The notes beneath the pieces are model-generated. The model saw only the letters and a list, made by a program, of their open reading frames with translations, was not told the origin of the DNA and did no database searches. A DNA stretch of 64,000 nt. Source: Streptomyces viridochromogenes (lineage in GTDB: Bacteria > Actinomycetota > Actinomycetes > Streptomycetales > Streptomycetaceae). Where the stretch lies: the NCBI RefSeq assembly GCF_001270495.1, contig NZ_LGUR01000253.1, positions 62,001 to 126,000 of the forward strand, given 5' to 3'. Each line of letters starts with the position of its first letter. Positions within the stretch are counted from its first letter, which is position 1. Of this stretch, positions 24,860-32,996 are shown one piece after another. The translations under genes were made by a program, and so were the position numbers.

Positions 24860-25519
24860 ATGGTGAGCACCAAGGCGCCTGAGGACGCCTACACCGCCGA
24901 ACCCTTCCTCCCGGAGCGCGGCGGCCTTCCCGCCCTGCGCCGTGCCGCCGCCGAGTGCAGGGGCTGCCCCCTGCACCGGGACGCCACGCAGACCGTGTTC
25001 GGCGCCGGGACGGCGAACGCCCGCGTCATGCTCGTGGGCGAACAGCCCGGCGACCAGGAGGACCGGCAGGGCAAGCCCTTCGTGGGTCCCGCCGGAAGGC
25101 TGCTCGACCGGGCCCTCGCGGAGGCCGGCATCGACCCCGCGGACGCCTATGTCACCAACGCCGTCAAGCACTTCAAGTTCACGCGGGCCGAGCCCCGCAA
25201 GCGCCGTATCCACAAGGCGCCCACGCTGCGCGAGATGACGGCGTGCGGGCCCTGGCTGGCCGCCGAACTGGCCGTCGTCGAGCCCGAGCTGATCGTGCTG
25301 CTGGGCGCGAGCGCGGGCAAGGCGCTGCTGGGGTCGTCGTTCCGGGTCGGGGAGGCGCGCGGGGCGGTGCTGGAGCGGGAGATCCACGGGCGGGCGGAGA
25401 AACTGGTGGCTACGGTGCACCCGTCGTCGGTGCTGCGGGCTCAGGACGACGCGGACCGCAAGGCGGCGTACGAGGGTCTGGTCTCCGATCTCAAAGTGGC
25501 GGCGCGGGCACTGTCGTAA
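24860..25519 (+). CDS. udgX: UdgX-type uracil-DNA glycosylase
   Basis: The 219-residue protein belongs to the UdgX branch of the uracil-DNA glycosylases. It has the GEQPGDQED active-site motif, the KRRIH insertion at residues 114-118, and HPSSVLR near the C-terminus. In Mycobacterium smegmatis UdgX the histidine of KRRIH attacks the abasic sugar and leaves the enzyme covalently bound to DNA; His118 corresponds to it. Cys33, Cys36 and Cys129 are candidate ligands of the iron-sulfur cluster. It follows mqnE by 33 bp, perhaps only by chance of operon order. Confidence 0.9.
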   Translation: MVSTKAPEDAYTAEPFLPERGGLPALRRAAAECRGCPLHRDATQTVFGAGTANARVMLVGEQPGDQEDRQGKPFVGPAGRLLDRALAEAGIDPADAYVTNAVKHFKFTRAEPRKRRIHKAPTLREMTACGPWLAAELAVVEPELIVLLGASAGKALLGSSFRVGEARGAVLEREIHGRAEKLVATVHPSSVLRAQDDADRKAAYEGLVSDLKVAARALS

Positions 25520-25523
25520 TGGC

Positions 25524-25529
25524 TACGAT
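25524..25529 (+). promoter_or_regulatory. -10 box TACGAT before the GNAT gene
   Basis: TACGAT ends 6 nt before the GTG at 25536, predicting transcription from the start codon itself. Confidence 0.45.
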
Positions 25530-25535
25530 GGCCCG

Positions 25536-26060
25536 GTGTCCCTTACCTTCACACTCGACCCGGCCGTCACTCCAGCCCTGCGCGACGGCATCCTCGACCT
25601 GTGGACCGACGTCTCCAACGCGGGCGGAGCCGTCGGCTTCGTGCCGCCCGTGACACGGGAGGCGGTCCGGCCGGCACTGGTGCAGCACTTCGCGGCGATG
25701 ACCGAGGGGCGCACCCGGCTGCTCGTCGGGCACGACACGGCGGGCGCGGTGGCCGCGACGGCCTTCTTCACCTTCAACACGCACCGGCTGATGACGCACT
25801 GGGCGTGGCTGTACACGGTGATGGTGCACCCCCGGCACCAGGGCAAGGGCTACGGCCGTGACCTGCTGGCGTCCGCCGAGCAGGCCGCCCGCACCTTCGA
25901 CGGCATCGAGGCGGTACGGCTCACCTGCCGGGGCGGCCTCGGTCTGGAGCGCTTCTACGGCTCCTGCGGCTACAAGGAGGTCGGCCGGATCCCGGCCGCC
26001 ATCAGGGTCGCGCCGGGTGACGACCGGGACGACGTGATCATGCTGCTCCCGCTCGGCTGA
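25536..26060 (+). CDS. GNAT-family N-acetyltransferase
   Basis: The 174-residue protein has the GNAT core with the acetyl-CoA pyrophosphate loop in VMVHPRHQGKGYGRDLL (Q/R-x-x-G-x-G pattern) and a C-terminal strand GLERFYGSCGYKEVGRIP. The substrate is unknown. A GTG start preceded by TACGAT and no ribosome binding site suggests leaderless expression. It is separated by 16 bp from udgX. Confidence 0.85.
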   Translation: MSLTFTLDPAVTPALRDGILDLWTDVSNAGGAVGFVPPVTREAVRPALVQHFAAMTEGRTRLLVGHDTAGAVAATAFFTFNTHRLMTHWAWLYTVMVHPRHQGKGYGRDLLASAEQAARTFDGIEAVRLTCRGGLGLERFYGSCGYKEVGRIPAAIRVAPGDDRDDVIMLLPLG

Positions 26061-26082
26061 GCCCTCCCGCCCGGCCGCCGAC

Positions 26083-26101
26083 CCCCCTGCAAGATCGGGG
26101 G
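26083..26101 (+). terminator. GC hairpin after the GNAT gene
   Basis: CCCCC (26083-26087) and GGGGG (26097-26101) enclose a 9-nt loop just downstream of the GNAT stop. A TTTT run follows only later (26131-26134). It is a weak terminator candidate. Confidence 0.35.
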
Positions 26102-26156
26102 CCGCGCGTGCTTCACTGGACAGCGGCCCCTTTTGGAATCGGAAGAGTGGATTGAG

Positions 26157-26471
26157 ATGCTCCGCTACACACTGATGCGCCTCGGAATCTTCGCGGGCTG
26201 CCTCGTGGTCGTCTGGGGCCTCGTCTACTCCGGAGTCGCCCCGCGCGGGCTCGGCGACTCCAACGGCATGTGGGTCGTCCTGCTCGCCCTGGTGATCTCG
26301 GCCCCCATCAGCTTCGTCGTCCTGCGCAAGGAGCGCGACCGCGCCTCCGTGCAGATCGTCCAGAAGGTCGACCGGGTGAAGGCCAACCTGGAGGCCAACC
26401 GCAGCCAGGAGGACGACGCGGCCGACGAGTCGGCCGGGGCGCAGGGCCAGGCATCTTCCCAGGCCTCGTAG
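26157..26471 (+). CDS. DUF4229-like small membrane protein
   Basis: The product is 104 residues from the ATG at 26157 (MLRYTLMRLGIFAGCLVVVWGLVY). It has two membrane segments, a basic loop after the second (VVLRKERDRASVQIVQKVDRVKANLEANR) and an acidic, Gln/Ser-rich tail. This matches the actinobacterial DUF4229 family, which has no known function. A TTG 24 bp upstream is a less likely start. Confidence 0.75.
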   Translation: MLRYTLMRLGIFAGCLVVVWGLVYSGVAPRGLGDSNGMWVVLLALVISAPISFVVLRKERDRASVQIVQKVDRVKANLEANRSQEDDAADESAGAQGQASSQAS

Positions 26472-26574
26472 GACCGCGGTACCGCCGTACGGCCGCTTCG
26501 ACCCGGCAGTGATACCGATAGGTAACTGTGCGGGCCGCCCCCTTACCTTTGTCCGGATCATGATGTGGGATGAC

Positions 26575-26598
26575 GGGAACCACATCGGGAACCACATC
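26575..26598. repeat. Two tandem copies of GGGAACCACATC
   Basis: The 12-bp unit occurs at 26575-26586 and 26587-26598, 65 bp before the first SPFH gene. Each copy contains GGAAC, a string used in some ECF sigma -35 elements, but no matching -10 element was found. It could be a regulator site. Confidence 0.6.
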
Positions 26599-26662
26599 GG
26601 GCTGACCGGTGTACCACCAGTAGGACCCGCATCCAACGGGCAACGCAACACAAGGGGGAACC

Positions 26663-28333
26663 GTGGCACGAGCGCGCGCCAAGCAGGGCGCACGACGCGT
26701 GGCCGAGGCCGTCGCATCCGGCACCGACCCGCGGACGGCCGCGCAGGAGGAACTGCAGCGGCAGGTCGGCGGACGCGGGTCACGAGCGGACGGCGGCGAG
26801 GGGTACGACGCGCAGGGCCAGGGCATCGACCCGGCCGACTTCCCGGCCGCCCGCGAACAGGGTGGCTCCACCGCCACCGTCATGCGGCAGAAGACGGTGC
26901 CGCTGGACGAGGCCGGGGAGGCGCTCGGCCGTAGCGAGCAGGTGCGCGAGGGCACCGAGATGGTGCACGCCATCTGCCCGATGGTCATCCCCAAGGGCCG
27001 CTCGATCTTCTCCATGCTGCCGGTGCTGATGCTGCTCGTGCTGAGCGTGGTGGGCGCTGCCATCGTGGGGGCGTCCGGGGCCGACGTGGTGACCAACCCG
27101 CTGTTCGGCGTGCACTCCTGGGTCATCTCCCTGCTCGCCGTCGCCTTCGTGTGGTGGCGCCAGGGCATGGTCATGGTCCCGGACGGCTGCCAGGCGATGA
27201 TCACCCGCTTCGGCAAGCTGGAGAAGGTCGTCGGCCCGGGCCGGATCGTGCTGCTGAGCCCGTGGAAGCGGGTGTCGTACATCGTCAACACCACGATCGA
27301 GTACCCGTTCAACGCGCCGGTGCGCGAGGCGCCGACCAAGGGCGGCGTGAAGGCGTCGATCGACCTGTTCATCCAGTTCCGGATCAGCGACCCGACCGAG
27401 TTCGTCTACACGCTGGGCGCGGTGCGCGGCTTCGAGGAGAAGCTGAGCAACGCGGTGAGCGAGACGATCCGCACCCTCGTCTACGAGCAGGAAGCCGCCG
27501 GCATCTACGACATGGTCGGCGAGGACACCGGCCGCCTGCTGGACCTGCTCAACCAGCAGTTCCGCCCGGCCGTCGAGCTGACCAACGCCAACATCACCCA
27601 CGCCGAGCCCTCCGACCAGCGCTACCGCATGGACCTGGCGGCGCCCGAGATGGTGCGGGTGGCGAAGGAGGCGTACACGCACGAGTACGCGCTCCAGCTC
27701 CGCAAGGAGCAGGACGAGGGCGACCTCACCCGCGAACTCGCCTCCAGCCACGAGACGCTCTCCGCGATCCAGGCCGACATCGCCCAGTACCAGGCGCAGA
27801 TGGACACCGCCGTGGAGCGCGAGACCAACCGTGCCGAGGCACTCGCCCGCCAGCGCTACGTCCAGGCCGAGTCCGAGGCGAAGGCCAATGCGGCCCTCCT
27901 GGAGGCGCAGGCCCTCGACATCCGCGCGGTGACCGCCGCGGAGGCGCCGGAGATCCTGGAGTACCGCTACCAGCAGCAGGTGCTGGACACCCTGGAGCAG
28001 GTCGCCGACCATCTGCCGCGCCTGGTGCGCATCGGCGGTACGGCGGACGCGGGCATCGACTTCCTGGAGCTGGCCCGCGAGTTGATCGGCGAGCGCGGCA
28101 CGGAACTGTTCACCGACGAGGACATGGCCGCCGTCCGGGGCCGTCTCGCCGAGGTCTCCGAGCGGATCGCCGCGCGCGAGACGGAGATCGGCGCGCTGCT
28201 GGCCGCCGAGCGGCCGACGGTGCCGCAGGTGCCCGAACAGCCCGGTGCGACCGACGGCGGCCCCGGCTCCGACAGCGCCCCCGGCTCCGACAGCTCCATC
28301 AGCTCTGACGTCTCCGAGGGGGCCGACCAGTGA
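26663..28333 (+). CDS. SPFH/band-7 domain membrane protein (first of a pair)
   Basis: The 556-residue protein has a disordered N-terminus (Ala/Arg/Gly/Gln-rich, to about residue 100) and two membrane segments (residues 116-138 and 149-170). The SPFH domain is around residues 175-330 (MVMVPDGCQAMITRFGKLEKVVGPGRI). A long coiled coil follows at about 335-440 (LRKEQDEGDLTRELASSHETLSAIQADIAQYQAQ), and the Ser/Asp/Gly-rich tail is disordered. SPFH proteins form oligomeric membrane scaffolds such as prohibitin and HflKC. The GTG start follows AAGGGGGA. Its stop overlaps the next SPFH gene, so the two are made together. Confidence 0.85.
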   Translation: MARARAKQGARRVAEAVASGTDPRTAAQEELQRQVGGRGSRADGGEGYDAQGQGIDPADFPAAREQGGSTATVMRQKTVPLDEAGEALGRSEQVREGTEMVHAICPMVIPKGRSIFSMLPVLMLLVLSVVGAAIVGASGADVVTNPLFGVHSWVISLLAVAFVWWRQGMVMVPDGCQAMITRFGKLEKVVGPGRIVLLSPWKRVSYIVNTTIEYPFNAPVREAPTKGGVKASIDLFIQFRISDPTEFVYTLGAVRGFEEKLSNAVSETIRTLVYEQEAAGIYDMVGEDTGRLLDLLNQQFRPAVELTNANITHAEPSDQRYRMDLAAPEMVRVAKEAYTHEYALQLRKEQDEGDLTRELASSHETLSAIQADIAQYQAQMDTAVERETNRAEALARQRYVQAESEAKANAALLEAQALDIRAVTAAEAPEILEYRYQQQVLDTLEQVADHLPRLVRIGGTADAGIDFLELARELIGERGTELFTDEDMAAVRGRLAEVSERIAARETEIGALLAAERPTVPQVPEQPGATDGGPGSDSAPGSDSSISSDVSEGADQ

Positions 28334-29673
28334 GCACCGCCCGTACCTCCCACCGCCGGTCGGTCATCTCCGAGAAGGTCGCCCCCTGGAGCGACATCGC
28401 GCGGCTGCTGCGCGGCGGCGAGGCCGACACCCTGATCCCGGTGATCATCCCTCGCCACCGTCGCCGGCTGTGGTGGATGCTGCCGCTGTGGCTCGGCGTC
28501 TACGCCCTGTTCATGGGCGTGATGCTGACGCTGGGCGCGGCGGACTCCGAGTCGGTCGCCGGGGATCTCGCCTACGGCACCCTCGCCACCCTGTCCTACG
28601 TCGCAGGCGTCGTGCTGCTGCTGATCGGTGCGCTGTGGTGGTGGCGTTCCTCGATCGTCGAGATCGAGCAGGGCACCAACGGCGTGCTGACCCGCTACGG
28701 CGCGGTCGTCCGCACCCTGGACGCCGGCCGCCACTACCTGTGGCACCCGTGGTCCCGGGTCGACTTCGTGGTCGACACGGCCACCGAGATCCCGTACTCC
28801 GCACCGGTGATGGCCTGCCCCACGCAGGAGAACGTGCCGCTGCGCTCCATCGAGTTCTTCCTGAAGTTCCGCATCACCGACGCCGTGCTGTTCGTCCGCA
28901 CCATCGGCGCGGGCAACTTCGACCTGGTGCTCTCCAGCGCCGTACAGGACGCGATCCGGCAGCGGGCGCGGAAGATGCGCACCGAGCGGGCCTACGACCT
29001 GCGCGGCTCGGACGTGGCCGACATGCAGGAGCTGCTCAACCGTCAGCTCTCCGGCTACGGCGTGCGCATCACCGGCTCCAACATCCCGGACGTGCAGCTG
29101 CCGGCGCAGTACCAGCAGCACCTGGCCACCCGGGAGCGGGTCGCCAAGGAGCGCACGGCGTACGACCAGGAGTGGGGGCTCATCCGCAAGCGCCGCATCG
29201 ACCAGCTGGGCATGGACATCGAGCGGGCCAAGAAGGTGCGGGACGCCCGGATCGTCGAGGTCAAGGCAGCGCTGAACCGGGCCCGTGAGGAGGTCGCCCA
29301 GCTGCTTGAGCAGCAGGAGACCAACGCCCAGCGGGTGCGGTTCGAGATCGAGACGCGGGGCCGCAGCGGTCTGATCGCCGCCGAGAACGAGGCCCGCGCC
29401 CAGCGCGCCCTCGCCAAGGCATACCGCGACAACCGGGCCGTCCTTCAGTACGAACTCGCCCGTCGCCGCCTGGAAGTGGGTGCCAAGCTCGCGGGGAAGG
29501 CCCCGCAGCCGGTGGTCGTGCGGACCGACGGCAGCGGCGCGGACACCTCCGCCCTGTCCACCCTGCTCACCGCGCAGCTGCTGCCCCGGCTGACGGCCCT
29601 GCCGGCGGGCGACGAGCGGCAGTGGATGGACCGGGTGGCACGGTTCGCGGACGACGCGCGCGGCGAGGAGTAG
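28330..29673 (+). CDS. SPFH/band-7 domain membrane protein (second of a pair)
   Basis: The 447-residue protein has the same plan as its upstream neighbour: two membrane segments (residues 39-60 and 76-100), an SPFH domain beginning SSIVEIEQGTNGVLTRYGAVVRTLDAGRHYLWHPW, and a coiled coil (KKVRDARIVEVKAALNRAREEVAQLLEQQ). The tail is Ala/Leu-rich. The GTG overlaps the preceding stop. Two adjacent, divergent SPFH paralogues suggest a hetero-oligomer in the manner of HflK-HflC, but no FtsH or NfeD-type protease gene lies beside them. Confidence 0.85.
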   Translation: MSTARTSHRRSVISEKVAPWSDIARLLRGGEADTLIPVIIPRHRRRLWWMLPLWLGVYALFMGVMLTLGAADSESVAGDLAYGTLATLSYVAGVVLLLIGALWWWRSSIVEIEQGTNGVLTRYGAVVRTLDAGRHYLWHPWSRVDFVVDTATEIPYSAPVMACPTQENVPLRSIEFFLKFRITDAVLFVRTIGAGNFDLVLSSAVQDAIRQRARKMRTERAYDLRGSDVADMQELLNRQLSGYGVRITGSNIPDVQLPAQYQQHLATRERVAKERTAYDQEWGLIRKRRIDQLGMDIERAKKVRDARIVEVKAALNRAREEVAQLLEQQETNAQRVRFEIETRGRSGLIAAENEARAQRALAKAYRDNRAVLQYELARRRLEVGAKLAGKAPQPVVVRTDGSGADTSALSTLLTAQLLPRLTALPAGDERQWMDRVARFADDARGEE

Positions 29674-29729
29674 CCGTTCGCGAAGGCACCGATGTGCGGC
29701 GGGCCGGGTGGGATCGCCCTCCCGGCCCG

Positions 29730-29735
29730 TACGCT
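29730..29735 (+). promoter_or_regulatory. -10 box TACGCT before the TetR gene
   Basis: TACGCT ends 7 nt before the ATG at 29743 with no ribosome binding site between, consistent with a leaderless start. Confidence 0.4.
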
Positions 29736-29742
29736 GATCGGC

Positions 29743-30420
29743 ATGGGTGCCGTGAAGACCAAGCGGATGCCGCGCGCCGTCCGTGAGCAGCAGATGCTGG
29801 ACGCCGCCGTGCGGACCTTCGGCCGACGGGGGTACATGGCCGCGTCGATGGACGAGATCGCCGAACTCGCGGGCGTCTCCAAGCCGTTGGTGTACCTGTA
29901 CCTCAACTCGAAGGAAGACCTCTTCACGGCCTGCATCAGGCGTGAGGCGGCCGCGCTCACCGAGGCCGTCCGGGCCGGCGTCCGGCGTGACGCGCCCGCC
30001 GACCGCCAACTCTGGGAAGGGCTCGGGGCGTTCTTCACGCACACCGCCCAGAACCCGGACGGCTGGTCCGTTCTGCACCTCCAGGCCCGCACCCATGGGG
30101 AGCCGTTCGCCTCCGAGGCCGCCGCGATGCGCGCGGAGATCGTCGCGTTCGTGACGCAGCTGATCCTCGCGGCGGCACGGGAGGCCCATCGCGACCCCGA
30201 CCTCCCCGAGAGCGAGGTCGCCGGGCTCGCCGAGGCCCTGGTCGGCGCCGCCGAGTCCCTCGCGGACTGGGCCAACGCCACGCCGGGCGTGACGGCGAGG
30301 GAGGCCGCGGCGACCTTGATGAACTTCTCCTGGGCGGGCCTCGGCAACCTCATGGCCGGCCGGCCATGGTCCGCTCCGGCCGGGTCACCGCCTGCCGCCG
30401 CTCACGAGGTGAGCGGATAG
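29743..30420 (+). CDS. TetR-family transcriptional regulator
   Basis: The 225-residue protein has the TetR DNA-binding domain (REQQMLDAAVRTFGRRGYMAASMDEIAELAGVSKPLVYLYLNSKEDLF) and an all-helical ligand domain. It ends in a Pro/Ala-rich tail. Its 3' end overlaps the convergent MaoC gene by 19 bp. Position next to a fatty-acid gene pair makes it a candidate regulator of those genes and of fadD, possibly through the TTACC-N3-GGTAA sites, but this is inference. The ATG at 29743 is preferred over an upstream frame extension. Confidence 0.88.
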   Translation: MGAVKTKRMPRAVREQQMLDAAVRTFGRRGYMAASMDEIAELAGVSKPLVYLYLNSKEDLFTACIRREAAALTEAVRAGVRRDAPADRQLWEGLGAFFTHTAQNPDGWSVLHLQARTHGEPFASEAAAMRAEIVAFVTQLILAAAREAHRDPDLPESEVAGLAEALVGAAESLADWANATPGVTAREAAATLMNFSWAGLGNLMAGRPWSAPAGSPPAAAHEVSG

Positions 30421-31271
30421 ACCCGCCCGGCCAGGTGGACGCGCTCCTTGCCGCCCCGCAGCTCGAACCGCCCGCCCCGCGCCGCGTACGTCACCGTCCC
30501 GGGCAGCAGCACGGGGGCCCTGAACTCGGCTTCCACCAGGGCCCTTTCCGGAGTGCCGTGCGCGGCGAGACAGCGGGCCACCGTCCACATGCCGTGCGCG
30601 ATGGCGCGCGGGAAGCCGAACAGCCGGGCGGTGAGGGGGTGGAGATGGATGGGGTTGCGGTCACCGGAGGCGGCGCCGTAGCGGCGGCCGACATCTCCGG
30701 CGAGGCGCCACTCGGCGACCGCGGGAAGCGGCTCGGGCGCCTCGGACGGCTTGTGCGCCTCTGACACCCCGGGTGGCTCCGCCCGGTGTCCGTCCTCCGT
30801 ACGGTGCCGGGCGAGATACCTGCTCCGCGACTCCCATACGACGGCCTCCCCGTCCCGGATCTCGGTGACCACGACGGCCTCCGTCCCTCTCCGGTGCGGC
30901 ACCAGACCGTCGACGTGCACGGACAGTTCGTACGTGCCCGTCGCCGTCAGCCGCTGGTGCCGGGTGATGCCGAGGGACGTGTGGACGAGCCCGAGCAGGG
31001 GGAGCGGGAACTCCCGTGCGCTCATCAGCCGCATGGCCAGGGGGAAGCCGAGGACATGCGGATAGGTGATCGGCAGCGCGTCGTCGCCGGTCGCGAAGCC
31101 GCACACCCGCTCGTATGCCGCCAGCCGCGCGAGGTCGACGCGCAGGCCGGGCAGGACGAGCCGGGTCGAGGGGAACTCCGCGTCGGGGCGGGGTCGTTTG
31201 AAAGGGGAGAGCACAGCGCCCCGGGCGAGCAGCCCCGGCAGGGAAGGGGAGCCGGTCAGGACCGTCGTCAT
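30402..31271 (-). CDS. MaoC-like (hydratase 2) dehydratase, HtdX type
   Basis: The 289-residue protein is a double-hotdog MaoC dehydratase/hydratase. The C-terminal half carries the hydratase-2 motif YGAASGDRNPIHLHPLTARLFGFPRAIAHGMWT with the catalytic Asp/His pair. It would interconvert 3-hydroxyacyl and enoyl thioesters in fatty-acid metabolism. The ATG at 31271 shares a base with the stop of the fabG4-like gene (TGATG), so it is translationally coupled to it. The same pairing (FabG4 with HtdX) is known from mycobacteria. Confidence 0.88.
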   Translation of the reverse strand: MTTVLTGSPSLPGLLARGAVLSPFKRPRPDAEFPSTRLVLPGLRVDLARLAAYERVCGFATGDDALPITYPHVLGFPLAMRLMSAREFPLPLLGLVHTSLGITRHQRLTATGTYELSVHVDGLVPHRRGTEAVVVTEIRDGEAVVWESRSRYLARHRTEDGHRAEPPGVSEAHKPSEAPEPLPAVAEWRLAGDVGRRYGAASGDRNPIHLHPLTARLFGFPRAIAHGMWTVARCLAAHGTPERALVEAEFRAPVLLPGTVTYAARGGRFELRGGKERVHLAGRVYPLTS

Positions 31272-32569
31272 CACGCCCCCAGCAGGCTCTGGCCGCACAC
31301 CCGGACGACCTGCCCGTTGACCGCGCCCGACTCAGGATGCGCCAGCCACGCCGTCGTCTCGGCGACATCGACCGGCAGCCCGCCCTGCGCGAGGGAGTTC
31401 ATCCGCCGGCCCGCCTCACGGATGAGGAGAGGGACCGCGGCGGTCATCCTGGTCTCGATGAAGCCGGGTGCGACCGCGTTGACCGTCACCCCGTGCTCGG
31501 CCAGCGCACGCGGGGCGAGGCCGCGGACCAGACCGACGACGCCCGCCTTGCTCGCGCCGTAGTTGGTCTGCCCGGCGTTCCCCGCCAGCCCCGCGATCGA
31601 CGCCGTCGCCACGATCCGGCCGCCCTGCCGCAGCGTCCCGCTCTCCAACAGGGCGTCCGTCGTGCGCAGCACGCTCGCGAGATTGACGTCGAGCACCGAA
31701 CTCCAGCGCTCGGCGGGCATGTTGACCAGCCGCCGGTCCCGGGTGATCCCGGCGTTGTGGACCAGGACGTCCAGCCCGTCGGGCAGCGCGGCGGCGAGGC
31801 GCCCGCCCGCGTCGGGGGCGGTGATGTCGAGCGCGAGGGCGGTGCCGCCGAGGCGGTCGGCCACGCGCCGGGCGTCCTGTTCGGCCTGCGGCACGTCGAG
31901 TACGACGACCCGGGCGCCGTCCCTGGCCAGCGTCTCGGCGACCGCCTCACCGATGCCGCGCGCGGCGCCGGTGACGAGGGCGGTGCGGCCGGCGAGGGGG
32001 CGGTCGGGGTCGGCGGGTGTCGCGCTCTCGTCGCGGGCACCGACCTCGATCACCTGACCGCTGACGTACGCGGACTTGGGGGAGAGCAGGAAACGCAGGG
32101 TCGACCCGGCGGCGCGGGCGTCCGTCAGGCGCACGAGATTCACGGTCCGGCCGCGCCCGATCTCCTTGCCGAGCGAGCGGGTGAAGCCCTCCAGGGCCTG
32201 CTGGACGGCCCCCTGGTGATGGTCGGCGGGGTCCAGGGGCGCGCCGAGGACGACGATCCGGCCGCTCGCGGCGACCGACCGTACGACGGGGTGGAGGGCG
32301 GCGTGCACCTCGGCGAGCGTCTCGACGTCCCGGACTCCCGTGGCGTCCAGGAGCACGGCGGCGGGCTGCTCGGAGGCGCCCGTCAGGTCTGGGACCACAT
32401 CCGTCAGTTCCAGGTCCGACTTGCCGGCCGTGCGCAGCAGCCGGTCGCCTTCCAGGGCGGGCCGCTGCGGTGACCAGCGCTTCAGCGGAGCGGGTTGCGG
32501 CAGCCCCAGCCGGCGGGTGAGGAAGCGGCCGGGTGCCGTGCCGGTGAAGGTCAGATAGCGGTCGGCCAT
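31271..32569 (-). CDS. High-molecular-weight 3-oxoacyl-ACP/CoA reductase (FabG4 type)
   Basis: The 432-residue protein is a double-length SDR. The N-terminal half is a degenerate flavodoxin-like/SDR domain. The C-terminal half is a full SDR with TGAARGIG at 200-207, HNAG at 271-274, Ser324, Tyr337 and Lys341 (YGASK) as the catalytic set. It would reduce 3-oxoacyl thioesters, with the MaoC partner acting on the product. A TTACC-N3-GGTAA palindrome lies 43-55 bp upstream of the ATG. The gene is divergent from fadD. Confidence 0.92.
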   Translation of the reverse strand: MADRYLTFTGTAPGRFLTRRLGLPQPAPLKRWSPQRPALEGDRLLRTAGKSDLELTDVVPDLTGASEQPAAVLLDATGVRDVETLAEVHAALHPVVRSVAASGRIVVLGAPLDPADHHQGAVQQALEGFTRSLGKEIGRGRTVNLVRLTDARAAGSTLRFLLSPKSAYVSGQVIEVGARDESATPADPDRPLAGRTALVTGAARGIGEAVAETLARDGARVVVLDVPQAEQDARRVADRLGGTALALDITAPDAGGRLAAALPDGLDVLVHNAGITRDRRLVNMPAERWSSVLDVNLASVLRTTDALLESGTLRQGGRIVATASIAGLAGNAGQTNYGASKAGVVGLVRGLAPRALAEHGVTVNAVAPGFIETRMTAAVPLLIREAGRRMNSLAQGGLPVDVAETTAWLAHPESGAVNGQVVRVCGQSLLGA

Positions 32570-32611
32570 GTACCACTCCCAGTGCGCTCCGGTGCTGACT
32601 CCGCAGTAAGG

Positions 32612-32624
32612 TTACCCGAGGTAA
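32612..32624. promoter_or_regulatory. Palindrome TTACC-CGA-GGTAA, candidate operator
   Basis: This perfect 5-3-5 palindrome lies 43-55 bp upstream of the fabG4-like start on the minus strand. A near copy lies in front of fadD. The pair suggests a shared regulator of both divergent units. Confidence 0.5.
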
Positions 32625-32869
32625 GTCCACGCTGACGTGAGGATGAAGTGGAGACGGGCGCCGTGGATCCGCCGGTGGAGCGGCGGTTCCGGAGTGAAGG
32701 TGACGGTGCTTCTGGAGGGATGACGGTGGCGGTCGTTGGGTGAAGGCAGGGAGAGGGGGAGATGAAACTGAGGGGCCCTCACATAACCCCCGACGTTGCA
32801 CATACCCGGCTCCGTACCGCCGCCGAACCCGCACAACCCCCACACGCGGGCGCCGTACGATCTCCTGCC

Positions 32870-32882
32870 TAACCAGCGGTAA
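32870..32882. promoter_or_regulatory. Palindrome TAACC-AGC-GGTAA, candidate operator
   Basis: This palindrome differs from the 32612 site by one base in the arms and has the same 3-bp spacer length. It lies 115-127 bp upstream of the fadD-like GTG. Confidence 0.5.
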
Positions 32883-32996
32883 CCCGTTTCCGCAGGCCTC
32901 CGCATGTCTCCGCAGGTGAACGCCACGGTGCGCGAGGCACGTACGTCATGCAGCAAGCAGTTTCCCGTCGCTGCACGCCCGCCGCAGGAGCCGCCC

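Larger units (their letters stand above)
32570..32996. other. Divergent promoter region between fabG4-like and fadD-like genes
   Basis: The 427-bp region holds one 13-bp palindrome near each gene (32612-32624 and 32870-32882). The 32640-32830 part is a mixed sequence without any gene I can support. No small ORF with a ribosome binding site is convincing. Confidence 0.6.

Noticed and set aside
26576..26613. ECF sigma promoter from the GGAAC strings before the SPFH genes
   Set aside because: No matching -10 element lies at 15-17 bp spacing, so only the tandem repeat is reported.
32904..32996. Upstream part of the fadD reading frame
   Set aside because: No ribosome binding site precedes the ATG at 32904, and AGGAG sits correctly before the GTG at 32997.
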